Made by a program: the position numbers and the translations under genes
The notes under the pieces: model-generated
Seen by the model: the letters and a program-made list of their open reading frames with translations, nothing else
Databases searched by the model: none
What the model was told of the DNA's origin: nothing
Shown here: piece by piece, positions 9,334-18,864 of the stretch
How positions within the stretch are numbered: the first letter of the stretch is position 1
How the letters are laid out: every line of letters starts with the position of its first letter
Source: Hyphococcus formosus
Lineage (GTDB): Bacteria > Pseudomonadota > Alphaproteobacteria > Caulobacterales > Parvularculaceae
Assembly: GCF_046736345.1 (NCBI RefSeq)
Contig: NZ_CP157210.1
Coordinates: 1,302,001-1,366,000 of the forward strand
Direction: 5' to 3'
DNA: 64,000 nucleotides

Positions 9334-10803
9334 ATGACAATCTCCCAAGCGCTTTATAATGCCAGTTCTGGCCTTACTGCTGCTTCGAAACGCGTAAGCG
9401 TTACGTCCAACAATATCGCAAATGCGCTTACGCCGGGTTATGCCCGGCGTACTGTGCATCTGGCGGAGCAGACAACCGGCGGCGAAGGCGCTGGCGTTTC
9501 CGTTGCGGGGATCTCCCGCGCGACAAACCCCGCGCTCACCTATGAGCGCCGCATTGTTGACGGTGAACTCGCCTATTTCAGTGCCAATGCTGGCGCGATG
9601 ACGCGGGTTTCAGACCTGTTGGGCGGTGTCGAAGACCCCACTTCCCTGTTCCAGAAATATAACAATTTCGAAGCCTCTTTGCGCAATCTCGCAGAGACAC
9701 CCGACAGCGCTGCACTTCAGCAAAAAGTGGTTTCCACGGCGCAAGAACTTACCCGTGCACTGAACAAAACCGCCGAAGGCTATCAACAGATCCGCGCTGA
9801 TGCGGATATGGAAATCAGCAACCGCGTGAAGTCAGTGAATGATGCGCTGCAAACGATCGAAGACCTCAACGACTCGATCAGTCGCGGTCTTGCCACCGGC
9901 AAAGATGTAAACGCGCTTCTTGATCAGCGTCAGCAACTCGTTGATCTCGTCAATGAGAATATTCCGGTAAAAGAAATTCAGCGTGAATATGGCAAGGTCG
10001 ATCTTATGACGACCGAAGGTGTATTCCTGCTTGCTGGCTCGGCGAAGACGATTGAATTTACGCCGTCACCGGTCGTCACGGCGGACCTTACCTATAATAA
10101 CGGTGCGGGCACGCTATCTGGCCTGACCATAGACGGTAACGACATCACCCCCGGCGGGCCGAGCGGACAATCGCCGCGCGATGGTGCGGTCGCCGGCTTA
10201 TTTAATGTTCGTGACGTCACCGTCCCTGAAATGGCGTTGGCGCTTGATGCATTAGCCTATGACATTGCCAGCCGCCTTTCCGACCCGGCGGTTGACCCGA
10301 CGCTTAACCCTGGCGATCCCGGCATTTTTACCGATGCGGGCGCAAATGCGGATGTTGCTAACCTCAACGGTCTCGCTGGCCGTATTTCGGTCAACGCCCT
10401 TGTCGATTCTTCTCAGGGCGGATCGCCTTCGCGTATTCGCGACGGTATCGGCTCGGTGGTACCGCAAGCAGCGGGTACGGATGCGTTTGTTCGTTCCCTG
10501 CTCTCCGCGCTCGCCGATAACCGCCCGCAGCATGCAGCGCTTCAAACCGCTGGCGATCTGACGGCCGCGGAAAGCTTTTCGCATATGACCTCCCTCGCCG
10601 CTGGTGCGCGCGTGGATGCTTCTTCCAAGGAAGCAACATCGGCAACGCTGGCCACAAGCCTTAGCGAAGCGGAACAGCTCGAAAGCGGTGTCGATACAGA
10701 CCGCGAGCTTCAGGACCTTTTAGTGATCGAGCAGGCCTATGCCGCGAATGCGCGCGTTCTTGAGACCATCGATCAAATGATGCGCAGACTGATGGAGATT
10801 TAA
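9334..10803 (+). CDS. flgK: Flagellar hook-associated protein 1 FlgK
   Basis: 489 residues; strong ribosome site AGGAAGGGA before the ATG. The N-terminus MTISQALYNASSGLTAASKR, then SNNIANALTPGYARR, matches FlgK, as does the C-terminal helix LLVIEQAYAANARVLETIDQ. FlgK is the first of two junction proteins between hook and filament. The gene is short for FlgK (enterobacterial homologues are about 550 residues), with a reduced central domain. It ends one base before flgL begins. Confidence 0.93.
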   Translation: MTISQALYNASSGLTAASKRVSVTSNNIANALTPGYARRTVHLAEQTTGGEGAGVSVAGISRATNPALTYERRIVDGELAYFSANAGAMTRVSDLLGGVEDPTSLFQKYNNFEASLRNLAETPDSAALQQKVVSTAQELTRALNKTAEGYQQIRADADMEISNRVKSVNDALQTIEDLNDSISRGLATGKDVNALLDQRQQLVDLVNENIPVKEIQREYGKVDLMTTEGVFLLAGSAKTIEFTPSPVVTADLTYNNGAGTLSGLTIDGNDITPGGPSGQSPRDGAVAGLFNVRDVTVPEMALALDALAYDIASRLSDPAVDPTLNPGDPGIFTDAGANADVANLNGLAGRISVNALVDSSQGGSPSRIRDGIGSVVPQAAGTDAFVRSLLSALADNRPQHAALQTAGDLTAAESFSHMTSLAAGARVDASSKEATSATLATSLSEAEQLESGVDTDRELQDLLVIEQAYAANARVLETIDQMMRRLMEI

Positions 10804-10804
10804 A

Positions 10805-11806
10805 ATGAACTCCTATGGATTTCCATCAATGCTTCAATATAGCCGATTGAACACATCAATCGCCGATACGAAAGCAAAAGCCGAAGCAGCCCGGATCGAA
10901 GTGGTGACGGGACGCATTGCCGATTTAGAAGCCGAACTTGGCGGCAGTGTCGGCGACGCCCAATTGCTCCGCAAGGCAATTTCCGACGTTGAGTTGATGC
11001 AGGCCGCAACGCAGCGATCCCTCGGCCGTGCGCAAATCGCGCAAGTCGCCCTTACGCGCTCAACCGATGGCGTTGAAACCAATGCAACGAATATGTTGAG
11101 CGCCATTGGCCGCAATGACGAACAAAGCATCAATATCGCTGCCACCCAGGCGGGATTACAGCTTGATGCCGCGATTTCTGCGTTCAACACCCGCTATGAA
11201 GGCCGCAGCCTGTTCTCAGGCGATGCGACCAACCAACCGTCATTGGCCGATGCGGAAACTTTGTTGACCGATATTCGCGCGATCTTTGCCGCTGCGCCTG
11301 ACGCCGCAACGCGCGAAGCGGATCTCGATACCTATTTCAACGACCCCGCCGGTGGCTTTGCCACGAATATTTATCTCGGTGGCGACGGCCTCGCACCGCG
11401 TACGGAAATTTCCGAAGGCGAGCTAATCAATTATAGCGCGAAAGCCGACGAACAAGCGGTAAAAGACCTGCTGCGCGGCCTTTCAACCGCTGTCATCGCC
11501 AACGAAAACACAACCTGGCCAGACCGGGAACAAGCGTTGACCCGCGCCGCAGCCGGCATGATCGAAGCAACCGAAGACCTTGTCACCATTCGTGCGCGCG
11601 TTGGCGCCGCGGAGGAACGCATGGTCGCCGCTGACACCCGGCTCGAAGCTGAAGCGACTGCCCTTGGTGCAACCTATAACGAACGTACTGCGCGCGATCC
11701 TTATGAAGCCGCATCGATGCTGCAACAACTCGAGTCGCAGCTAGACGCGTCTTATCTCGTTACTGCGCGTATCTCTCAACTGTCATTCGTCAATTACGTA
11801 AGATAA
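10805..11806 (+). CDS. flgL: Flagellar hook-associated protein 3 FlgL (flagellin-like)
   Basis: 333 residues. The N-terminal flagellin-type helix has SMLQYSRLNTSIADTKAK and the central run AFNTRYEGRSLFSGDATNQP, where LFSG is the conserved flagellin/FlgL turn. The C-terminal helix is AASMLQQLESQLDASYLVTA. FlgL is the second junction protein between hook and filament. Position directly after flgK, with one base between them, supports FlgL rather than a flagellin. Confidence 0.9.
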   Translation: MNSYGFPSMLQYSRLNTSIADTKAKAEAARIEVVTGRIADLEAELGGSVGDAQLLRKAISDVELMQAATQRSLGRAQIAQVALTRSTDGVETNATNMLSAIGRNDEQSINIAATQAGLQLDAAISAFNTRYEGRSLFSGDATNQPSLADAETLLTDIRAIFAAAPDAATREADLDTYFNDPAGGFATNIYLGGDGLAPRTEISEGELINYSAKADEQAVKDLLRGLSTAVIANENTTWPDREQALTRAAAGMIEATEDLVTIRARVGAAEERMVAADTRLEAEATALGATYNERTARDPYEAASMLQQLESQLDASYLVTARISQLSFVNYVR

Positions 11807-11808
11807 CC

Positions 11809-12921
11809 ATGTTCCAAAATTTCAAACTGTTCTTCGCGACCTTTCTAGCCGGATTTCTGATGTGCGTTGATGCCGCCGCAGAAGTCCGCCTGAAAGATAT
11901 CATCAATATCGAAGGCGTTCGCGGAAACGATCTCGTTGGATATGGTCTTGTTGTTGGTCTTGATGGCACCGGCGACGGTATGCGCAATTCGCCCTATACG
12001 GAGGAAGCGCTTTCAAGCCTTCTTGAACGTCTGGGCGTGAATGTGCAGGGCGAAGATTTCCGCCCGCGCAATGTCGCTGCGGTTGTGGTAACGGGCACCC
12101 TACCGCCCTTTGCGCGCGCCGGATCACAAATCGATATTACGGTTTCGGCGATTGGCGATGCCAAAAGCCTTTTGGGCGGCACGTTGATTATGACGCCGCT
12201 ACATGCTGGCGACGGTCAGGTCTATGCGGTTGCGCAAGGCCCCGTATTGGCGAGCGGCTTTAGCGCCGAAGGCGAAGCTGCGTCGGTCAAATTTGGTGCA
12301 CCGACCAGCGGCTCCATCCCGCAAGGGGCGCGGATCGAACGCGAAATCGACTTTGATTTCGGCTCAATGGAAACATTGCGACTTTCCCTTCGCTCTCCGG
12401 ATTTCACGACGGCGGCGCGTATTGAAACCGCAATCAACACAGCCTTCGGAAAACCCATCGCGACACTACAAGACCCCGGCACAATCGAACTGGCGATGGC
12501 CGGCACGGGCTTAAGCCCTGTTCACATGATCGGCCGGATTGAAAACCTAAGCATCACACCGGAACAAAAAGCGCGGATCGTCATCGATCAAAAATCCGGC
12601 ACCGTGGTTCTTGGGGCGGATGTTAAAATCTCGAAATTCGCAGTTACCCAAGGCAATCTGACGATCACCGTTCGCGAAACGCCTTTTGTATCACAACCGA
12701 ACCCGTTCTCTCGTCGCGGCGAGACAATTGTCCTGCCCGATACGACCATCACGGTCGATCAGAACCCGGAACGGCGCATTGCCGAAGTTGACGAAAATGT
12801 CTCCCTGTCGGATTTGATCGAGGGCCTCAACGCGCTTGGCGTTGGTCCGCGTGAGCTGATTGATATTCTCAAATCAGTCAAAGCCGCCGGTGCGCTGCAT
12901 GCTGAATTGGTCTTGATGTAA
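11809..12921 (+). CDS. flgI: Flagellar P-ring protein FlgI
   Basis: 370 residues with a signal peptide ending near MCVDAAA-EVRLKDI. The hallmark RLKDIINIEGVRGNDLVGYG is followed by VVGLDGTGDG, then PRNVAAVVVTGTLPPFARAG, and the C-terminus ends LKSVKAAGALHAELVLM. FlgI assembles in the periplasm as the peptidoglycan-level bushing of the rod. The gene starts two bases after the flgL stop, so flgK-flgL-flgI are translated from one message. Confidence 0.96.
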   Translation: MFQNFKLFFATFLAGFLMCVDAAAEVRLKDIINIEGVRGNDLVGYGLVVGLDGTGDGMRNSPYTEEALSSLLERLGVNVQGEDFRPRNVAAVVVTGTLPPFARAGSQIDITVSAIGDAKSLLGGTLIMTPLHAGDGQVYAVAQGPVLASGFSAEGEAASVKFGAPTSGSIPQGARIEREIDFDFGSMETLRLSLRSPDFTTAARIETAINTAFGKPIATLQDPGTIELAMAGTGLSPVHMIGRIENLSITPEQKARIVIDQKSGTVVLGADVKISKFAVTQGNLTITVRETPFVSQPNPFSRRGETIVLPDTTITVDQNPERRIAEVDENVSLSDLIEGLNALGVGPRELIDILKSVKAAGALHAELVLM

Positions 12922-12927
12922 CAATGG

Positions 12928-12948
12928 ATTGCGGATCAAGTCCGCAAT
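12928..12948. repeat. Palindrome ATTGCGGA-TCAAG-TCCGCAAT between flgI and recO
   Basis: Perfect 8-bp arms at 12928-12935 and 12941-12948 with a five-base loop, flanked by ATGG and GACC. The layout (TGCGGA, TCAAG, TCCGCA) closely resembles dispersed palindromes often seen between genes in alphaproteobacteria. It lies between convergent genes and may stop transcription from both sides. Confidence 0.55.
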
Positions 12949-12957
12949 GACCAAGGC

Positions 12958-13689
12958 TCAGCTTTCCGCTTGCATTTCCAATAGTTCAATTACCCGTCGC
13001 CTTGCTTCGGGTAATTGCTTATTCGATAGATGCAAAATCCGCGTTTCAATGAAATAGCCCGTCGTTTCGAGCGCCTGTAGCGCCTCTCCGGGTGTTGCCG
13101 TCGTCGCTGCCCCACGCAGAAATGCCGGCAGCGGTAATAGTTTATCCTTATACGGCTCACCGGCTTCCTCGCAGACGGCGCAGGCCGATCGCGGTGAAAC
13201 GTAAATCAAATTCTCTCGCGCCCCGGTCGCCGCGCACCGATCTAGCGTCAGCCCGAAACCAAGTTCTGCGAGCAAGCCCAGCTCCCACCGGGCCATAAGC
13301 GCCGGCCACACATCAATATCATCAAGCGTCGCCATCAATACCGACATCGCCGAAAAAGCGCGAGCATGAGCTTCACGTTCTGGCAGGGTCGCAAGTGCAA
13401 CCGCACAAGCCGCCGATAGCGCCGCCAGCGATAGGCGCTCCCCCATGGCTTCACCGGCGCGGGCATGAACCATCTCTAGCGTGAAATGCCCGAGCGTATC
13501 TTCGCCGCGCCCTTTCCAATCGGCGTTGACCACATTTCCCGGCTGCAATAACGGCCGCATGCGCCGCCCCTGACCGCCATAAACCAACCCCGCCCACCGG
13601 CCATGCTCTTCGGTGAAGACGTCCACGATGGCGTGTGTCTCGCCATGGGCCCGCGCATCGAGAATTATGCCTGTGTCCGTGAATTCCAC
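12958..13689 (-). CDS. recO: DNA repair protein RecO
   Basis: 243 residues from a GTG start. The N-terminal OB-fold opens EFTDTGIILDARAHGETHAI then VDVFTEEHGRWAGLVYGGQG, the RecO signature. The zinc-binding region has CAATG and CAVCEE near residues 160-190. RecO works with RecR to load RecA on gapped DNA. It is the last gene of the minus-strand block, 25 bases after era, matching the era-recO order common in alphaproteobacteria. Confidence 0.95.
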   Translation of the reverse strand: MEFTDTGIILDARAHGETHAIVDVFTEEHGRWAGLVYGGQGRRMRPLLQPGNVVNADWKGRGEDTLGHFTLEMVHARAGEAMGERLSLAALSAACAVALATLPEREAHARAFSAMSVLMATLDDIDVWPALMARWELGLLAELGFGLTLDRCAATGARENLIYVSPRSACAVCEEAGEPYKDKLLPLPAFLRGAATTATPGEALQALETTGYFIETRILHLSNKQLPEARRRVIELLEMQAES

Positions 13690-13714
13690 TCGCTAGCCTT
13701 TTCGGTACAGCCCA

Positions 13715-14653
13715 TTATTCAACCACATCAAGGCCCATTTGCCGAAGGCGTGCGGCCTCCTCTGACCAGCCTTCGCGAACTTTGACATGAAGGAATAAAT
13801 GCACCGGCACGCCCAGTTGTTCGGTAAGCTCTTCGCGCGCGGCTTGCCCGATGACTTTCAGGGTTTGACCGTTCTTGCCCAACACGATGCCTTTTTGGCT
13901 ATCGCGTGCCACATAGATTGTCTGGTCGATACGTATACCGTTTTTTGTCTCTTTCCAGCTCTCGGTCTCGACCGTGGTGTCATAAGGCAATTCCTGATGC
14001 AGGCGCAAAAATACCTTTTCGCGCGTGACCTCAGCCGCCATAAGCCGGTCGGAGATATCGGATAGCTGATCTTCGGGGTAAAGCCACGGCCCATTTGGCG
14101 CGGATTTAATCAAAAATGATTTTAGATCATTAAGGCCGTCACCATTCTTCGCCGAGATCATAAAGACGTCAGTGAACACGCCTGCTTCGTTCAATTCCTG
14201 CGCCAGCGCCAAAAGTTTTGGCCGCGCGATATCGTCGATCTTGTTTAAAACCAGAACCGCTTTGCGGTCCGCTTTGACAAGGCCCTCGATGATGCGGTCT
14301 GTGTCGGCGCGTGATTTGCCCGCCTGCCCGCGCTCAGCCTCGCCGGACAAATACATCGGCGCATCAATCACCAACAGCGTTTGATCGGAACCGGAAAGAC
14401 CGTCCCACGCGGCGGCGACCATGGCGCGATCCAGACGGCGGCGCGGCGCAAAAATACCGGGCGTATCAATGAACACCAATTGCGATTGATCCTCGGTGAT
14501 GATGCCCCGAACGCGCGCCCGCGTGGTTTGAACCTTTTGCGTTACGATTGAAATTTTCGCGCCAACCAGCGCGTTGACCAATGTGGACTTCCCCGCATTT
14601 GGCGCGCCAATAACGGCGATCACGGCGCATTGGGTTTCGCTATTTTCTGTCAT
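13715..14653 (-). CDS. era: GTPase Era
   Basis: 312 residues. G1 is GAPNAGKS (about residues 16-23), G3 DTPG, and G4 NKID. The C-terminal KH domain contains the IVLGKNGQTLKVIG stretch that binds the 3' end of 16S rRNA. Era assists 30S subunit maturation at the inner membrane face. It lies between rnc and recO as expected for this block. Confidence 0.97.
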   Translation of the reverse strand: MTENSETQCAVIAVIGAPNAGKSTLVNALVGAKISIVTQKVQTTRARVRGIITEDQSQLVFIDTPGIFAPRRRLDRAMVAAAWDGLSGSDQTLLVIDAPMYLSGEAERGQAGKSRADTDRIIEGLVKADRKAVLVLNKIDDIARPKLLALAQELNEAGVFTDVFMISAKNGDGLNDLKSFLIKSAPNGPWLYPEDQLSDISDRLMAAEVTREKVFLRLHQELPYDTTVETESWKETKNGIRIDQTIYVARDSQKGIVLGKNGQTLKVIGQAAREELTEQLGVPVHLFLHVKVREGWSEEAARLRQMGLDVVE

Positions 14654-14698
14654 TCTAGAACCTGTAAAAAACCGTCAGTGTATCAATGACACGCGGTA

Positions 14699-15406
14699 TT
14701 ATTTCGATTTTCTTTTCTCATTCCACACGCCTTCCCTTTCAAGGAAAGCGCGCGCCGCCGCCATTTGGGCTTCGCGTTTCGAACGCCCTTCTCCGGTGGC
14801 TGGCTTTGCACCCTTTATGCGGACCTCAATGGTGAAGGCGGGCGCATGGGCCGGGCCTTCGGCATCAAGGACATTATAACTCGGGGTGCCGAGTTTTTTG
14901 TGCTGGCTCCATTCCTGAAGCGCAGTTTTCGGGTCTTTGTGAAGGCGCGAAAGATCTTCGATATTCTCTGTCCAGAACAGGTCAAAAACCTTGCGCGCGG
15001 CCTCAAGCCCTGCATCGACATAAAGCGCCCCTAAAAGCGCCTCCATGACATCGCCGAGGATCGCAGTTTTCCGCCGCCCGCCAGCGCTGTCCTCCCATTC
15101 CGACATCAGAATAAATTTATCCACGCCAAAGAAAAGCGCGGCCTTGGCGCAGGTTTCTTTGCGGACCAGCGCATTGAGGCGCGGCGCGAGATCGCCCTCA
15201 TTGAAATGCGGATATTTGCGCCACAGCTCTTCGGCCGTCAGCAGGCCGAGCACCCGATCACCAAGAAACTCAAGGCGCTCCAAATCACGGACAGAACTAT
15301 CGCCGCCAGAAAGGCTGGAATGGGTAAGCGCGCGTTTTAGTAAAGTCGGATCAGAAAATTTGTGTCCGAATTTTTTTTCCAGCGCGGCAAAATTATGTTT
15401 GCTCAT
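14699..15406 (-). CDS. rnc: Ribonuclease III
   Basis: 235 residues. The catalytic signature ERLEFLGDRVLGLL lies at about residues 42-55 and the second acidic cluster at GDVMEALLGALYVDAG. A double-stranded RNA-binding domain follows (PKTALQEWSQHKKLGTPSY onward). The enzyme processes rRNA precursors and other duplex RNA. Its start overlaps the lepB stop by four bases (ATGA), a sign of translational coupling. Confidence 0.97.
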   Translation of the reverse strand: MSKHNFAALEKKFGHKFSDPTLLKRALTHSSLSGGDSSVRDLERLEFLGDRVLGLLTAEELWRKYPHFNEGDLAPRLNALVRKETCAKAALFFGVDKFILMSEWEDSAGGRRKTAILGDVMEALLGALYVDAGLEAARKVFDLFWTENIEDLSRLHKDPKTALQEWSQHKKLGTPSYNVLDAEGPAHAPAFTIEVRIKGAKPATGEGRSKREAQMAAARAFLEREGVWNEKRKSK

Positions 15407-16260
15407 TCAACCTTATCGAGGATGCGGCCATAGCGAATTGCGAATGGCCATTTCCAAACTTCCCAGAAACTTGTTTTTGCGCCATCCACAGAAAAGAAAA
15501 AGCGCTCAGCGCGGCCAACAATATCGTCCAGCGGAATGTAACCCACCGAAGAAACGACACGGCTATCTTGGGATTGGTCGCGATTGTCGCCCATCATGAA
15601 ATAATGCCCGGCAGGCACATGATAGACCGCGGTTGTGTCGAGTGCGCCATCATCGCCCGAGCATTCCTGAACCAGATAGGAAACCCCATTATCAAGGGTC
15701 TCGCGATAGGTCGGCGCATCACCACCACCGCAGACGTCTTCGGCGATTTCGACAAATTCTTTTTGAACGGCCTGACCATTAATATGAAGGCGACCACCCA
15801 GCATTTGAATCTGGTCGCCGGGCATCCCGATCACGCGCTTGATATAATCCTTGTTGCCATCTTTTTTATTCTTGAAGACGACCACGTCACCGCGCTCTGG
15901 CGTGCTCGCAAAAATCCGCCCCTCTATCGGAAGTCGGGTCAGCGGATACACCAATGACGCTTTTGAGTAGCCAAAGGTCGGCTTTGACACGACAAGAAAG
16001 TCACCGACCAACAGGTTCGGCTTCATAGACCCGGACGGAATGTTAAACGGCTGGAAAATGACAATCCGCAAAACAAGCGCAATCGCCACCGCCACGAGGA
16101 CAGTTTTCGCAAGATCCCACGCTTCTTCAGCGGCGGTCATAGGCGGTTGAGACTGTTTCATGGATTTATTCTCTGGCTCATTCGCGGCATTGGCAATTAC
16201 TGCATCATCGGAAGCGGTAGGATTTACAACCACTTCGCCGCCATTGTCAGGTGTCGCCAT
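15403..16260 (-). CDS. lepB: Signal peptidase I
   Basis: 285 residues. One membrane helix (about residues 52-68) is preceded by a long cytoplasmic tail of about 45 residues. The catalytic serine is S78 in NIPSGSMKPNL and the general base lysine is K141 in DYIKRVIGMPGDQ. The C-terminal signature GDNRDQSQDSR is also present. It removes signal peptides of the many exported proteins in this window. Overlaps rnc by four bases. Confidence 0.97.
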   Translation of the reverse strand: MATPDNGGEVVVNPTASDDAVIANAANEPENKSMKQSQPPMTAAEEAWDLAKTVLVAVAIALVLRIVIFQPFNIPSGSMKPNLLVGDFLVVSKPTFGYSKASLVYPLTRLPIEGRIFASTPERGDVVVFKNKKDGNKDYIKRVIGMPGDQIQMLGGRLHINGQAVQKEFVEIAEDVCGGGDAPTYRETLDNGVSYLVQECSGDDGALDTTAVYHVPAGHYFMMGDNRDQSQDSRVVSSVGYIPLDDIVGRAERFFFSVDGAKTSFWEVWKWPFAIRYGRILDKVE

Positions 16261-16308
16261 ACGCCAGATACCTCGTTTTGCCCCGACCGAATGCCCAGGA
16301 AGATTACT

Positions 16309-16707
16309 CTATTTAGCCTGCGCCTCGATAATGACAATGGCTTGGGCGTTAGGAAAGTCATCGGTGATGGTCAAATGAATAGAGGCAACATGGCCGTCCG
16401 GGGTCATTTCCGCCAATCTTTTTGCGGCACCGCCGGTTAAATTCATGGTTGGTTTGCCGCCCGGCAAATTCACCACCCCCATATCGCGCCAATAGACCCC
16501 GCGTGAAATTCCCGTCCCTAAAGCCTTGGCGCAGGCTTCTTTTGCGGCGAATCGCTTGGCGTAGGATGCCGCCCGGTTGTGGCGGCGGTCAGACTTCCCC
16601 TGTTCAATCTCGGTATAGAGCCGCTGGGTGAATCGCTCGCCGTGCCGCGCCAAGGTTTTTTCAACGCGGCGAATATCGATGATGTCGTTACCGATTCCGA
16701 TAATCAT
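16309..16707 (-). CDS. acpS: Holo-[acyl-carrier-protein] synthase
   Basis: 132 residues, start at 16707. The metal-binding Asp is in MIIGIGNDIIDI (D8) and the second motif is KRFAAKEACAKALG. The enzyme moves the phosphopantetheine arm of CoA onto ACP. The position between lepB and pdxJ is standard for alphaproteobacteria, although a GST gene is inserted here. Confidence 0.95.
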   Translation of the reverse strand: MIIGIGNDIIDIRRVEKTLARHGERFTQRLYTEIEQGKSDRRHNRAASYAKRFAAKEACAKALGTGISRGVYWRDMGVVNLPGGKPTMNLTGGAAKRLAEMTPDGHVASIHLTITDDFPNAQAIVIIEAQAK

Positions 16708-16745
16708 GACTTTTCCTCAATCTTGGCCTTTATGCTGGCTTGGCC

Positions 16746-17501
16746 CTAAAACTGGCTCATCGGCCCGCGCGTAGGCTCTACGGCGCGAAGATAGGTCTCG
16801 TCGGTGACCGGCACACCAATTTCGATTGCCTTGTCTCTTTGTGCCGGCACAGGCGTTCGCAGCATAGCCATCGCCCAATCCGTCGATCGCGCCAGCGCCG
16901 GGTGCGCCTCTGTCCGGGCGATCCACGCAGCCGCTTTCGGCCATTGCTTTGGATCAGGCTGCCAACGCGCGACGCGCATATTCCAGAATATGATCGCAAT
17001 CGAAATATCGCCCAGGCCAATATCGCCGAACAGAAAGCCATCTTCGGGCGCAATGGTTTCGAGATAGTCCATGATTTCAACGACCGGCCCGGCCAATGTT
17101 TCGCGATAGGTTTTGAGATCGCGCTCTTCATTCCATAGGCCCGGCTTGAGAACGACTGAACCGAAGCAGCGCCACAGGAAAATATCGGCCATGCGCGTGT
17201 CAGAAAATTCTTCGAGCCATCGCGCTGTTGCCCGATCACCGGGGGATGATGGCAGCGTGCTCGGTGTCGGAAAGGTTTCTTCGATATAAGCGGCAATCAC
17301 CGAGCTATCGATAATGGTATTCCCATCATGAAGAAGAACCGGAATACGGCGCAGCGGATTGATCTTCAGAAAGTCTTCATCCGTATAGAATGCAACCACC
17401 GGGTCAATTTTATAGCTGATTTTTTTTAGCTCCAAAAGCGCCAACACCTTGCGCACATAGGGCGATACGGGCGTGCCGATAATTGTAACTTCGTCAGCCA
17501 T
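16746..17501 (-). CDS. Glutathione S-transferase family protein
   Basis: 251 residues. The N-terminal thioredoxin-fold domain has TPVSPYVRKVLALLELK, with the RRIPVLLHDGNTIIDSS element (cis-Pro loop and glutathione-contacting Ser). An all-helical C-terminal domain follows. The substrate is unknown. It is inserted between acpS and pdxJ, which normally are neighbours in this gene order. Confidence 0.88.
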   Translation of the reverse strand: MADEVTIIGTPVSPYVRKVLALLELKKISYKIDPVVAFYTDEDFLKINPLRRIPVLLHDGNTIIDSSVIAAYIEETFPTPSTLPSSPGDRATARWLEEFSDTRMADIFLWRCFGSVVLKPGLWNEERDLKTYRETLAGPVVEIMDYLETIAPEDGFLFGDIGLGDISIAIIFWNMRVARWQPDPKQWPKAAAWIARTEAHPALARSTDWAMAMLRTPVPAQRDKAIEIGVPVTDETYLRAVEPTRGPMSQF

Positions 17502-17512
17502 AGATGTTTCCT

Positions 17513-18283
17513 TTAATAATGACCGCCCGTGCGGACATCCTGCATCAGTTTTTTCATCTCACGCACGGCTTTATCGAGCCCCATGAATACCGCTTCCCCG
17601 ATAAGGAAATGACCGATATTCAATTCAACCACTTCTGGAATTGCGGCGATGGGTTGAACGTTCAAAAATGTCAGCCCGTGACCGGCATGGACTTCGAGCC
17701 CTAATTCGTCAGCGATCTTCGCCGCTTCCCGGATTTTTTCCAATTCCTCGACAATGCGGGTGTTCGTCGTTGCGGCCGTGGCTTCGTAATAGGCACCGGT
17801 GTGAATTTCGATGACGGGCGCGCCAGCCGATTTTGCGGCTTCAATTTGTTCTCGTTCAGGGTCAACAAAAAGCGAGACGCGAATACCGGCATCGTTCAGC
17901 TCACGTACAAAAGGCGCAATGAAATTTTGCTGACCGGCAACATCAAGCCCGCCTTCCGTCGTCCGTTCATTGCGATTTTCGGGAACAAGGCAACAGGCAT
18001 GCGGCTTCACTTGGGTACAAAGCTGGAGCATTTCTGCAGTTGCAGCCATTTCAAAATTAAGCGGCAGTCCGATTTCTTCCTTCAGGCGGCGCATGTCATC
18101 GTCGCGAATGTGCCGGCGGTCCTCGCGCAGATGCGCGGTAATGCCGTCGGCACCCGATGCTTCCACGAGTTGCGCTGCACGGACCGGGTCAGGGTGCGGC
18201 CCACCGCGCGCATTCCGAATGGTCGCCACATGGTCGATATTCACCCCGAGGCGGATCGGCTTGGTTGCTCCTGATTGGCTCAC
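17513..18283 (-). CDS. pdxJ: Pyridoxine 5'-phosphate synthase
   Basis: 256 residues from a GTG start whose first base overlaps the pyrE stop (GTGA). The opening LGVNIDHVATIRNARGG and then PHPDPVRAA is typical of PdxJ, as are TAHLREDRRHI and HAGHGLTFLNV. PdxJ joins 1-deoxyxylulose-5-phosphate and 3-amino-2-oxopropyl phosphate to make vitamin B6 in the cytoplasm. Confidence 0.97.
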   Translation of the reverse strand: MSQSGATKPIRLGVNIDHVATIRNARGGPHPDPVRAAQLVEASGADGITAHLREDRRHIRDDDMRRLKEEIGLPLNFEMAATAEMLQLCTQVKPHACCLVPENRNERTTEGGLDVAGQQNFIAPFVRELNDAGIRVSLFVDPEREQIEAAKSAGAPVIEIHTGAYYEATAATTNTRIVEELEKIREAAKIADELGLEVHAGHGLTFLNVQPIAAIPEVVELNIGHFLIGEAVFMGLDKAVREMKKLMQDVRTGGHY

Positions 18284-18864
18284 TGACTAACTCCGCGACT
18301 ACCGGGTTTCATTGCTGGTGTCCCCTCTAGATGCGGGGGAAGGTTGTCCGGCTCCCACGCTTCAACCTTGAGTTCGACCAGCGGCAAAATCGGTGCGCCG
18401 ACATCCACCGCGCCAGCGGATCGATCAACCAAGCATCCTAGTGCCAAGACTTCTGCACCCGCTTTGGTTACAGCGGCGATCGCTTCGCGGGCAGAAAGTC
18501 CGGTTGAAACAATGTCCTCAACCACAACAACCCGCGCGCCCCTTTCGACCGAAAAACCGCGTCTGAGCACAAATTCGCCATCGACCCGCTCAAGGAACAT
18601 GAACGGCGTTTTCAGATGCCGCGCAGTTTCATAGCCATATATGATCGCGCCCATGGCCGGTGAAATCACATAGTCGATATTCTCGACTTCGCTGGCGATC
18701 TTCTCCGCAAGGGCACGGCAAAGGCGCTCCGCCCGGTCCGGATACATCGAAACGATTGACTTGTTCAGATAGGTATCGCTGTGAAGGCCCGATGAAAGAA
18801 TGAAATGGCCCTTCATCAGCGCGCCAGCTTCTTCAAATTCCTTCAGTGCATCAAAGTTCTTCAT
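18280..18864 (-). CDS. pyrE: Orotate phosphoribosyltransferase
   Basis: 194 residues. The PRPP-binding motif is VVVVEDIVSTGLSAREAI and the fold opens with GHFILSSGLHSDTYLNKS. Makes OMP from orotate and PRPP in pyrimidine synthesis. It overlaps the end of the spoT/relA gene by 14 bases and abuts pdxJ, so all three are probably cotranscribed. Confidence 0.96.
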   Translation of the reverse strand: MKNFDALKEFEEAGALMKGHFILSSGLHSDTYLNKSIVSMYPDRAERLCRALAEKIASEVENIDYVISPAMGAIIYGYETARHLKTPFMFLERVDGEFVLRRGFSVERGARVVVVEDIVSTGLSAREAIAAVTKAGAEVLALGCLVDRSAGAVDVGAPILPLVELKVEAWEPDNLPPHLEGTPAMKPGSRGVSQ

